From Flammeovirgaceae bacterium (lineage in GTDB: Bacteria; Bacteroidota; Bacteroidia; Cytophagales; MED-G16): a DNA stretch of 8,832 nucleotides. The stretch is taken from assembly GCA_002702205.1 (NCBI GenBank), contig NZYP01000039.1, positions 6,366-15,197 of the forward strand, given 5' to 3'. The notes beneath the pieces were generated by a model. It saw nothing but the letters and a program-made list of their open reading frames with translations. It was not told the DNA's origin and did no database searches. The position numbers and the translations under genes are program-made. Position 1 is the stretch's first letter; each line of letters starts with the position of its first letter. Positions 1 through 7,254 of this stretch are shown one piece after another.

Positions 1-1511
1 AGATATAGTATCTTATTTTTTGATATGGTGATTGCTTTTAAATTATTACTTTGTGAGTTTGTTATTTTTTTAATAATATTTTCTGTGGTATCAAGGTTAA
101 ATACAAAAAGATTATAATATTCATTATATATTCCATCAAATTCTTCATCTAAAAAATTCGTTTTCCTGTTTGAACTAAAAATTATAGAAGTTGAGTTTGG
201 GAAAAATTCAGGATATATATCATCATATACATCATCAGTTATTTTTTTTAAACTATTCGATGAGGCGCTTAAAAGGTAAATGTCTCTCTGATTTTCAATA
301 CTTCCACTTATTGCAATTAGTGATTTATTAGTATTATAAGAAAATCCATGAATTTTATTAAATTTTGATACGTCTTTATACGTCTTCTTTTTACTTATAA
401 CATTGTAATTCACAATTGTATTTTTACCATTTATCTCTTTTAGATATGAGGCAGTTTGGTCGTCAATCCATCTTAAAAAATATGAACTACTTGAATTTCT
501 GGTTTTTAAACTTTCAATTTTTTTGAATTTTTCTTTTTTCCTATCATATAATACTATCTGGTTATGATTATTTTTCTTAGAAGTTAATAATATAAAATCT
601 CCATTTTCATTTGATTGAACTTCTCCGATATTTTTATACCTATCATTTATTTTAATATTACTGTTCTCAGAAATTTCTGATTTTTTAAATCTATCATTTA
701 TTGAATTAGAGTAGTACCTTGACCAGTCAATGATAAACTCTTCAAAACTTATTCCTAAAGCGCTTGAAATTGCTCTCTCTGGATTTCTTATTATTTTAGA
801 GAGGTTTAAGATATTTGAAATATTAGACTTTCCATATTTAATTGATATATAGTTCCACATACTCTGACCAATAAATTCAGAGCGGTTACTGTTTATATAT
901 TTTATAGTTTTTTTATCTGATTGTAGAAAATAATCTCTTAATATATTATCCATTTTGATACCCCATCCATAGGCTAGATATCTTGCAGCACCTTCTGAAA
1001 ACCATTTAGGAATTGTTGTAAATGATGCCTTGCCAAACCTTTTTGAGAATGACATGTTGCCTTGCATAAGATCAGAAATTAATACTTTTGATATTTCAAA
1101 ATTCAAGTCCTTTTTAAACTCAGTGATATTATTTTTGAAAGCAACTTTAAATTGAATTTTATTATTGAAATTAGAATTAGTATTTAAAAATTGATCTTTC
1201 TCATTGATTCCTATATTGGACTGGTTAAGATCAATCAGTGAATTATAAATAAATATCTTCGTTTTTTTGAATGGCTGATGACCAACATCTGATGCGAGTT
1301 CAGTAAATTTTTTTTCTATGTGACTCATTGCAATATTTGCAATTGACTCACTGCCTTCATTAAAGTAGAGTTCGAAATTATTCGAGTAAATAACTTTCCA
1401 TTTAAAATTTTTATATTGGATTCCATTTTTACCTATATCATTATAAAAACTACTCTGAGTAAAAGCAGAAAATGTATTTATTATAAAAAGTATTACTAAT
1501 AATAATCTCAT
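1..1511 (-). CDS. Secreted peptidase-MA-like / TolB-type beta-propeller protein, C-terminus beyond the left edge
   Basis: The frame is open from an ATG at 1511 to the window edge, giving 503 residues without a stop; the C-terminus is missing. Residues 1 to about 19 are a hydrophobic signal peptide without a lipobox Cys, so the protein is probably periplasmic or at the outer membrane. Residues about 30-270 resemble the peptidase-MA (gluzincin) fold: WFSEG at 170-174 supplies the usual third-ligand Glu (E173), but the position expected for HExxH reads FEISK (138-142), so both zinc-binding His are replaced and activity is doubtful. From about 290 onward come repeated beta-propeller blades of PD40/TolB type; the clearest is DDIYPEF...IIFSSNR near 430-450. 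Bacteroidota homologues are often named 'translocation protein TolB', but nothing here supports a Tol-Pal role. Some relatives end in an outer-membrane barrel, which cannot be judged here. It starts 7 bases after the oxidoreductase gene and is probably co-transcribed with it. Confidence 0.8.
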   Translation of the reverse strand, partial: MRLLLVILFIINTFSAFTQSSFYNDIGKNGIQYKNFKWKVIYSNNFELYFNEGSESIANIAMSHIEKKFTELASDVGHQPFKKTKIFIYNSLIDLNQSNIGINEKDQFLNTNSNFNNKIQFKVAFKNNITEFKKDLNFEISKVLISDLMQGNMSFSKRFGKASFTTIPKWFSEGAARYLAYGWGIKMDNILRDYFLQSDKKTIKYINSNRSEFIGQSMWNYISIKYGKSNISNILNLSKIIRNPERAISSALGISFEEFIIDWSRYYSNSINDRFKKSEISENSNIKINDRYKNIGEVQSNENGDFILLTSKKNNHNQIVLYDRKKEKFKKIESLKTRNSSSSYFLRWIDDQTASYLKEINGKNTIVNYNVISKKKTYKDVSKFNKIHGFSYNTNKSLIAISGSIENQRDIYLLSASSNSLKKITDDVYDDIYPEFFPNSTSIIFSSNRKTNFLDEEFDGIYNEYYNLFVFNLDTTENIIKKITNSQSNNLKAITISKNKILY

Positions 1512-1518
1512 ATTTAAA

Positions 1519-2520
1519 TTACGATCTGTATCTATCTATGTTTATTTCCTTATCTATATTTTTATCTTCATTAATATAGTTAAATAATTTTTCTGAACAG
1601 TAAGGTGCCTGGCTAACTCCTTTTGAACCCATAGCATTTATTATAAATAAATTTTTTATTTTGTTATGTTCTCCTACAATCGGTCTTCTATCTTTTGAAG
1701 TAGACCTTATGCCAAATCTTGAATCAATTAACGAAATATCATCTTTTATTAAATTCTTGGTCTTATTTACTAATTCATCTGGCCCCTCATCTATCACGTT
1801 ATGGTAATATGTTGACCCAATGTGGTAAACGTATTTTTTAATGGGTAAAATATTTATTCCTTTATTAATAATGTTTTTGTTTTCCATTTTTGATTGAATA
1901 ATAATACTATTTCCTGATACCCCATTTAATTTTATACCCCCAAATAAATTTATTTTTTTTTCTGAAATTCCTGTACACATTATAACATATTTGAACTCTT
2001 CGTTTTTATATGAAAAGTAATTTTCTTTGATTTTTAGTTTATTTTTATCAAAGTTTTCTCTTTTATAACGTCCTAATTTATCAAAATATTTTTTGGATGA
2101 TAATAAAAATTTTTTGACGTCAAGATATCCACTGGTGTTAGTTAATATTCCATCATCATTAATCTTTTCACAGAATTTTTGATATTTTTTTGATGCTAAT
2201 CTTATATTCCAATCATTAATTGTACTATTATCTTTAAATGGTCTAAAAATATTTTTTTCAAATAATAGCTTTTCGTCTAGTATTTTTTCTACCTGAGTAT
2301 AGAAATATTTTAATTCATTGAAGAGCTTATCTACATTCCAAGTAACATTAAATTTTCTACCAGTAATTGGATTATAAATACCAACTGAAGCCTTTGAAGC
2401 AGAAAAGCTATTCTCTTTATCTATAATCTTAAATGTTTGTTTTCCAATATATGATTTCCATGCAAAACATGTCCCACTTATTCCCTGACCCACTATTAAA
2501 TAGTCTATTTTATTATCCAA
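1519..2520 (-). CDS. FAD-dependent oxidoreductase, DAO family, TTG start
   Basis: A 333-residue cytoplasmic flavoenzyme. The N-terminal Rossmann fold is intact: GQGISG at 11-16 fits GxGxxG, and D34 at the end of the second strand (FKIIDKE) is the expected ribose-binding acid. The block SVGIYNPITGRKF (45-57) and the C-terminal blocks GIRSTSKDRRPIVG (270-283) and NAMGSKGVSQAPY (295-307) are typical of DAO-fold enzymes (D-amino acid/glycine oxidase type and the MnmC oxidase domain). They place flavin and substrate between two domains. The substrate is unknown; the family oxidises C-N bonds of amines or amino acids. The start is TTG at 2520-2518: the next in-frame codons upstream are AAA, AAA, ATA, GAT, AAT and then stop TAA (2538-2536), and no Met follows before the FAD motif. 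The gene is divergent from the MBL hydrolase and 7 bases upstream of the propeller gene. Family assignment is confident; function is open. Confidence 0.88.
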   Translation of the reverse strand: MDNKIDYLIVGQGISGTCFAWKSYIGKQTFKIIDKENSFSASKASVGIYNPITGRKFNVTWNVDKLFNELKYFYTQVEKILDEKLLFEKNIFRPFKDNSTINDWNIRLASKKYQKFCEKINDDGILTNTSGYLDVKKFLLSSKKYFDKLGRYKRENFDKNKLKIKENYFSYKNEEFKYVIMCTGISEKKINLFGGIKLNGVSGNSIIIQSKMENKNIINKGINILPIKKYVYHIGSTYYHNVIDEGPDELVNKTKNLIKDDISLIDSRFGIRSTSKDRRPIVGEHNKIKNLFIINAMGSKGVSQAPYCSEKLFNYINEDKNIDKEINIDRYRS

Positions 2521-2567
2521 TTTTTTTATATCATTTTAATATTTCAAATTTGCATATAATTATCAAT
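2521..2567. promoter_or_regulatory. Divergent intergenic spacer, probable promoters for both operons
   Basis: This 47-base AT-only-rich stretch lies between the two divergent start codons, so any promoters for the minus-strand pair and the plus-strand MBL-pssA-porU-porV cluster should lie in it or just inside the flanking genes. It contains the palindrome CAAATTTG (2545-2552), one base away from the Bacteroidota -7 consensus TAnnTTTG on both strands at once. I could not find a properly spaced TTG-type -33 element on either strand, so the placement is an inference from position plus a weak motif. Confidence 0.35.
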
Positions 2568-3203
2568 ATGATACAGATAAAGTCATTTACTTTTAATGAT
2601 TTCCAGGAAAATACTTACATTATATACAATGAGAAAGATTGTATTGTTATAGATCCAGGAAACTATCTAAAAAGTGAGGATCTCGAGATAAAAGATTTTA
2701 TTGATAGACATAATTTAAAATTAAATTATGTTTTATTGACTCATTGCCATATCGATCATATCTTAGGATTAAAGTATCTTCACGAAAATTATAAGATGGA
2801 TGTATATATCCCAGAGGGAGAGTTAGAGATGTATAAATCAAGTGAAAATATTTCAATAATATATGGTCTAAATTTATATAATCATTTAGATTCTGTCCAG
2901 CTAATCAAATCAAATTCCAAACTAAATTTTTGTAATAATCAAATCGAAATAATAAATGTACCAGGACACTCTCCAGACCATCTAGCATATTTTTTTAGAG
3001 ATAGTAAGGTTTGTTTTAGTGGGGATGTTTTATTTAAAAATTCCATTGGCAGGACTGATCTTCCTGGTGGGGATTATGATACATTGATAAATAGCATTAA
3101 TAATAATTTATTTACAGTTGGAGACGATATATTAATATATCCTGGTCACGGGCCAACCACTATAATTTCTGATGAGAAAAATGAAAACCCTTTTTTAATT
3201 TGA
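2568..3203 (+). CDS. MBL-fold metallo-hydrolase, glyoxalase II-like
   Basis: A 211-residue cytoplasmic enzyme with a complete binuclear metal site of the metallo-beta-lactamase superfamily: THCHIDH gives H59, H61, D63 and H64; VPGHSPDH gives H134; SGDVLF gives bridging D153; YPGHGP gives H194. The compact length and the order of blocks match small glyoxalase II-like hydrolases (hydroxyacylglutathione hydrolase type), but the long C-terminal substrate domain of true GloB is absent, so thioester hydrolysis is only a suggestion. The ATG at 2568 was chosen because the family begins with a strand like MIQIKSFTFN followed by the conserved ENTYI block (14-18). An open frame reaches back to 2433, but that extension lies inside the opposite-strand oxidoreductase gene and resembles no family sequence. 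The stop codon overlaps the pssA start by 4 bases (TTGA), suggesting translational coupling. It is probably the first gene of the porU/porV unit. Confidence 0.9.
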   Translation: MIQIKSFTFNDFQENTYIIYNEKDCIVIDPGNYLKSEDLEIKDFIDRHNLKLNYVLLTHCHIDHILGLKYLHENYKMDVYIPEGELEMYKSSENISIIYGLNLYNHLDSVQLIKSNSKLNFCNNQIEIINVPGHSPDHLAYFFRDSKVCFSGDVLFKNSIGRTDLPGGDYDTLINSINNNLFTVGDDILIYPGHGPTTIISDEKNENPFLI

Positions 3204-3889
3204 AAGCTTTAATTCCAAACTTTTTTACCTCCTTAAACTTATGTGTAGGGTTGTTATGTTTATTTTATATGTTATCGGATAAATATGATATAGTTTATTA
3301 TCTTTTTTTTATATGCTTAATTTCAGATTATTTAGATGGTTTTTTTGCAAAAAAATTAAATTATATTACTGATTTTGGTAGAGAGCTAGATTCATTGGCT
3401 GATCTGATATCTTTTGGTGTTGTCCCCTCATTTCTCATATTTTCATGGTTAAATCAATTTGAATCCTTAAATAACCTTAAATATTTTTCAATCTTAATTC
3501 TATTATTTTCTGCTTTCAGATTAGCTAAATTTAATAGTGAAAGTACTAAATCAAACGATTTTAAGGGTTTACCTACACCAGCAAATGCTTTATTATTATT
3601 TTCTCTTTACTACTCAAATTACTTTCCTCTTGACTTTTTAACTCAGTATTCTATGATATTTATTATCATTTTATCCTCATTTTTGATGATATCTAAAATC
3701 AAATTCTTTTCTATGAAGTTTTCAAACCTAACCATAAAAGATAATCCTGAAAGGTTCTTAATTATTTTTATATCTCTTATTTTAATTTTTATCAAAGGGT
3801 TTGATTCTCTGTATATTATAATTCTAGTTTATACTTTTATATCCCTATGTTCAAAATTTTTCAAAAGATCATATAAACATAATATTTGA
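3200..3889 (+). CDS. pssA: CDP-diacylglycerol--serine O-phosphatidyltransferase (phosphatidylserine synthase), TTG start
   Basis: An inner-membrane enzyme that joins CDP-diacylglycerol and serine to give phosphatidylserine, the precursor of phosphatidylethanolamine. The CDP-alcohol phosphotransferase signature is present at D43, D46, G47, A50, G60, D64 and D68 with exact spacing, except that the Arg normally following A50 is Lys (K51). The block RLAKFN followed by GLPTPANA (about 117-139) is characteristic of bacterial PssA. About six hydrophobic segments span the 229 residues, beginning at 5-26. The start must be TTG at 3200: the codons before it are AAT, TTT, TTT, CCC, AAA and then stop TGA (3182-3184), while the first in-frame ATG (residue 24) would delete most of the first membrane helix. 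The TTG overlaps the stop of the MBL gene (TTGA). porU follows after 29 bases. Confidence 0.93.
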   Translation: MKALIPNFFTSLNLCVGLLCLFYMLSDKYDIVYYLFFICLISDYLDGFFAKKLNYITDFGRELDSLADLISFGVVPSFLIFSWLNQFESLNNLKYFSILILLFSAFRLAKFNSESTKSNDFKGLPTPANALLLFSLYYSNYFPLDFLTQYSMIFIIILSSFLMISKIKFFSMKFSNLTIKDNPERFLIIFISLILIFIKGFDSLYIIILVYTFISLCSKFFKRSYKHNI

Positions 3890-3918
3890 GGTATTTTTCA
3901 GTTAGTAGTACTGCTTAG

Positions 3919-6900
3919 ATGAAACAAATTATATTAATATCATTATTTCTTATAAATGCTTCTATTTTGAAATCTAATAATTCCATACTCAAAGAGGGTA
4001 ATTGGATAAAAATTGGAATTACAGAATCTGGAGTTTATAAGGTAGATTTAGATTTTTTTAAAACGCATAATCTTTATGATGTAAGTATAGACCCAAATAA
4101 GATTCAAATTTTTGGATCAGGTTATAATGGCCCTATTCCTCAGTTAAACTCAAAATCAAATTTATTTCAGCCGGTTGAAATAGAAACTTCATTTATTGGA
4201 AATGATGATAATCATTTAGATGAAGGAGAATATCTCTTTTTTTATCTTCAGTCCTCCGATAAACTTTTATACGATTCAATTAATAATCTGATGACCTCTA
4301 AAAAAAATATTTATACGGATACAGCATATTATTTACTTAGTTACAATTCATTAGAAAATAAAAGTATTATTGATAATGATAATATAACTGACTACGATAG
4401 TGTATCATCTCATGGAAATTATTTTTATCATTATGAAAATGATAGATTTAGTATTATCCAATCTGGCAGAGAATGGTTTGGTAAGATTTTCTCAAGTGGG
4501 GAGTCTTATAATATAAATTTATTTGAGATACAAGATGAGTCTAAAATCGATCTAGAAATATCCTTGGTTTCAAGATCAACTGTTGAATCAAGCTTTGATC
4601 TTTTCTTCAATGATAAGAGTATATCTTTAATTGATATGGACTTAATAAAAGAAAAAATTTATGGTGAAAAATATAAAAGGAAAGTTGAAAATTATTCTTT
4701 TAATGGAACAAATAATAATAATATAATAACCTTGAAATATAATGGTTTAGGATCTGCTATTTCATATCTGGATTACATAAAATTAAATACTATTATTCCA
4801 TTGACTTATGAAAAAGATCAAATTAAATTTTATGTTAAACCAAGTCCTGAAAGTAAAAAAATTCGTTATAATATTTCTTCATCTAGTGATATTAAGGTTT
4901 TAGATGTTTCTGATCCATATAATATACATGAACATGAAGTAAAAAAGGTTGATGAATTAAATTATTATTTTGTATCTGATAATCAGAGGTATCAAAATAA
5001 AATAGTCTTTCAGCCAAACTCATTAAAGTATCCTATTTTCAATAATATTATAAATAATGCAAATGTTTTAGATCATAATAATCCAGATTTAATAATTATT
5101 ACATCAAAAGAGTTTGTAAAGCAAGCTATGAGAATTAAGGATTTAAGAGAGAGTAAAGACCTTTTAAATGTTAAAGTTGAAATAGTTGATGATATATATA
5201 ATCAGTTTTCCTCTGGCAATCTAGACGTCTCCTCTATAAGAAATTATATTAAATACATTTATAATTCAAGTTCATACAATCTTAAATATGTATTACTTTT
5301 TGGTGATTGTTCCTATGACTACAAGGATAGGCTCCCAAATAATACAAATTTTGTTCCAATTTATCAATCATATAACTCATCTAATAATATTTATAGCTTT
5401 TCATCAGATGACTATTACGGCTTTTTAGATTCAGATGAGGGCATATGGGTCGAATCACTTTCAGGAGATCATGATTTAGAGGTTAGTATTGGCAGAATTC
5501 CAAGTAAAGATGAGAATGAGGCTAGAGACTATGTAGATAAACTGATCAGGTATTCAAATAATAAAAATTTATTAGGTGATTGGAAAAAGAATATTTACCT
5601 AGTTGCAGATGATGGTGATGGTAATGTTCACCAGAATGATGCCGAGAATCACTTTGATTATCTAAATGAATTCGCAGGAGAATACGATATTAAAAAAATA
5701 TATCTTGATAACTATGAACAGAAATTAAAAGATGGGGTGATAGTATCTGAGGAAGCAAAAAAAGAATTAGATAATGCAATTGAAGATGGATCCTTAATAT
5801 TAAACTACATAGGGCACGGGAATGAATTTTTATGGACTGAGGAAAAAATACTAGATGAAAATTCTATTTTCAGTTGGAATAATAGGTTAAAGCTACCCCT
5901 AATAATAACAGCAACTTGTGAATTTGGTAAATTTGATGATCCTCTTATAACATCTGGAGGTGAAATGTTATTAAATAAGGAAAATGGAGGTGCTATAGCA
6001 TTATTAACTACAACTAGACCAGTCTTCTCACAAACTAATTTTAGATTAAATAACCAATTCTATAAAAATGTATTTAGAAAAGAAAATGGAAAATATCTTA
6101 GAATAGGAGATATTTTCAAATTAACAAAAAATTATAGTCTTAGCGGTTCTATTAATAGAAATTTTTCTCTACTTGGTGACCCTTCCTTAATGCTTATTTA
6201 CCCAAGTTATAGTATTGAAATAGATAATTTAGATACACTCTCTGCTACAAGTGAAGTTAGTATAAAAGGTAGGATATTAGATGAGCTAGGTAATATAAAT
6301 GAATCATTTGATGGGAATCTATACGTTAACATCTTTGATAAAATTAATCTTAATCAAACTTTAGGTGATGAAAGTCAGCCATTTTCATTTAGAGAATGGG
6401 ACCAAAATATTTTTTACGGATTATCTTCTATCAAAAATGGTCAATTTGATTTTAAATTTATGGTATCTAAAAATATTGATTATGAATATGGTGATGGAAA
6501 AATTTCTTTATTTGCAGTTGACTCTATTAGTGGAAATGAGGCATCATCTTTTTCGAATTTTGTAATAGGTGGAACAAATAAAGATTATCAGTCTGATAAT
6601 ATCACTCCAAATCTCTCTGTCAATATTGATGATTACAATTTTATTTCTGGTGATAGAGTTTCTCGTAATCCTTTATTGATAGTTGATATATTTGATGAGA
6701 GTGGAATCAATATAATTGATAGAAATCCATATATTATTCCGCATGCAATTCTTGATGATACTATTCAAATACCTCTTTTAAATTATTTTTCTCAAGATAA
6801 AGATTCATATAAAAAAGGGAAAATCATTTACCCATTAGAGGATATTTCATTAGGTAAACACAAAATTGAAATAAAAGTATCAGATAATTACAATAATATA

Positions 6901-7254
6901 TCTACTAGGGAAGTTGTATTCATTATTGATGAGAAAAATAAAAGTATCGTTACAGATTTAATGAATTATCCTAATCCTTTTTCAGAGAAAACGACATTTA
7001 AATTTAGTAATCAAGACTATGGAGATGGACTAGATATAGAATTATATATTTTTGATATAAGAGGTAATCTTGTACAATCTATTTATCATAGCTATGAGAT
7101 TTCACCAAAGGTTATTGATGGATTGACTTGGGATGGTAAAGATTTAAATGGATATACTTTGTCTCAAGGAATCTATATTTATAAATTACAAGTCCAAAAT
7201 ACTTCAAAAAATAAAACTGAACTTGTTCATAATAAACTCCTTAAAATAAGATGA
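3919..7254 (+). CDS. porU: T9SS sortase PorU, C25-family cysteine peptidase
   Basis: A 1111-residue cell-surface enzyme that cleaves the C-terminal sorting domain from T9SS cargo and transfers the cargo to an anionic lipopolysaccharide. Residues 1 to about 19 form a Sec signal peptide. An N-terminal beta-rich region opens with the PorU-typical GNWIKIGITESGVYKV block. The gingipain-type C25 domain spans about 388-758, with catalytic H633 in NYIGHGN and catalytic C667 in TATCEFG, 34 residues apart, and closes with LLGDPSL. Ig-like segments follow, then a C-terminal domain (1015-1111) that starts NYPNPF and ends with the GIYIYKL strand, like a type A sorting signal. Length is close to the roughly 1150 residues of Porphyromonas PorU. 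The ATG is directly preceded by an in-frame TAG (3916-3918), so the start cannot be further upstream. The stop overlaps porV as ATGA, which fits coupled synthesis of two partners. Confidence 0.96.
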   Translation: MKQIILISLFLINASILKSNNSILKEGNWIKIGITESGVYKVDLDFFKTHNLYDVSIDPNKIQIFGSGYNGPIPQLNSKSNLFQPVEIETSFIGNDDNHLDEGEYLFFYLQSSDKLLYDSINNLMTSKKNIYTDTAYYLLSYNSLENKSIIDNDNITDYDSVSSHGNYFYHYENDRFSIIQSGREWFGKIFSSGESYNINLFEIQDESKIDLEISLVSRSTVESSFDLFFNDKSISLIDMDLIKEKIYGEKYKRKVENYSFNGTNNNNIITLKYNGLGSAISYLDYIKLNTIIPLTYEKDQIKFYVKPSPESKKIRYNISSSSDIKVLDVSDPYNIHEHEVKKVDELNYYFVSDNQRYQNKIVFQPNSLKYPIFNNIINNANVLDHNNPDLIIITSKEFVKQAMRIKDLRESKDLLNVKVEIVDDIYNQFSSGNLDVSSIRNYIKYIYNSSSYNLKYVLLFGDCSYDYKDRLPNNTNFVPIYQSYNSSNNIYSFSSDDYYGFLDSDEGIWVESLSGDHDLEVSIGRIPSKDENEARDYVDKLIRYSNNKNLLGDWKKNIYLVADDGDGNVHQNDAENHFDYLNEFAGEYDIKKIYLDNYEQKLKDGVIVSEEAKKELDNAIEDGSLILNYIGHGNEFLWTEEKILDENSIFSWNNRLKLPLIITATCEFGKFDDPLITSGGEMLLNKENGGAIALLTTTRPVFSQTNFRLNNQFYKNVFRKENGKYLRIGDIFKLTKNYSLSGSINRNFSLLGDPSLMLIYPSYSIEIDNLDTLSATSEVSIKGRILDELGNINESFDGNLYVNIFDKINLNQTLGDESQPFSFREWDQNIFYGLSSIKNGQFDFKFMVSKNIDYEYGDGKISLFAVDSISGNEASSFSNFVIGGTNKDYQSDNITPNLSVNIDDYNFISGDRVSRNPLLIVDIFDESGINIIDRNPYIIPHAILDDTIQIPLLNYFSQDKDSYKKGKIIYPLEDISLGKHKIEIKVSDNYNNISTREVVFIIDEKNKSIVTDLMNYPNPFSEKTTFKFSNQDYGDGLDIELYIFDIRGNLVQSIYHSYEISPKVIDGLTWDGKDLNGYTLSQGIYIYKLQVQNTSKNKTELVHNKLLKIR

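Noticed and set aside
1..1511. Naming the left-edge gene tolB
   Set aside because: The propeller resembles TolB, but the peptidase-MA-like N-terminal domain and size differ from TolB and no tol/pal genes are nearby.
1..1511. Naming the left-edge gene as the T9SS propeller protein PorE
   Set aside because: PorE is a lipoprotein with TPR repeats before its propeller; this protein has no lipobox and a peptidase-like N-terminal domain.
2433..2567. N-terminal extension of the MBL hydrolase by 45 residues
   Set aside because: Most of it is antisense to the oxidoreductase N-terminus including its FAD motif; the MBL family begins at the Met at 2568.
3881..3888. AATATTTG at the pssA 3' end as an internal promoter for porU
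   Set aside because: One mismatch to TAnnTTTG and no spaced -33 element; too weak in AT-rich DNA, although it lies about 30 bases before porU.
6365..6565. 66-codon plus-strand open frame inside porU
   Set aside because: It lies wholly within the PorU coding sequence in another frame, has no recognisable domain and is expected by chance in AT-rich DNA.
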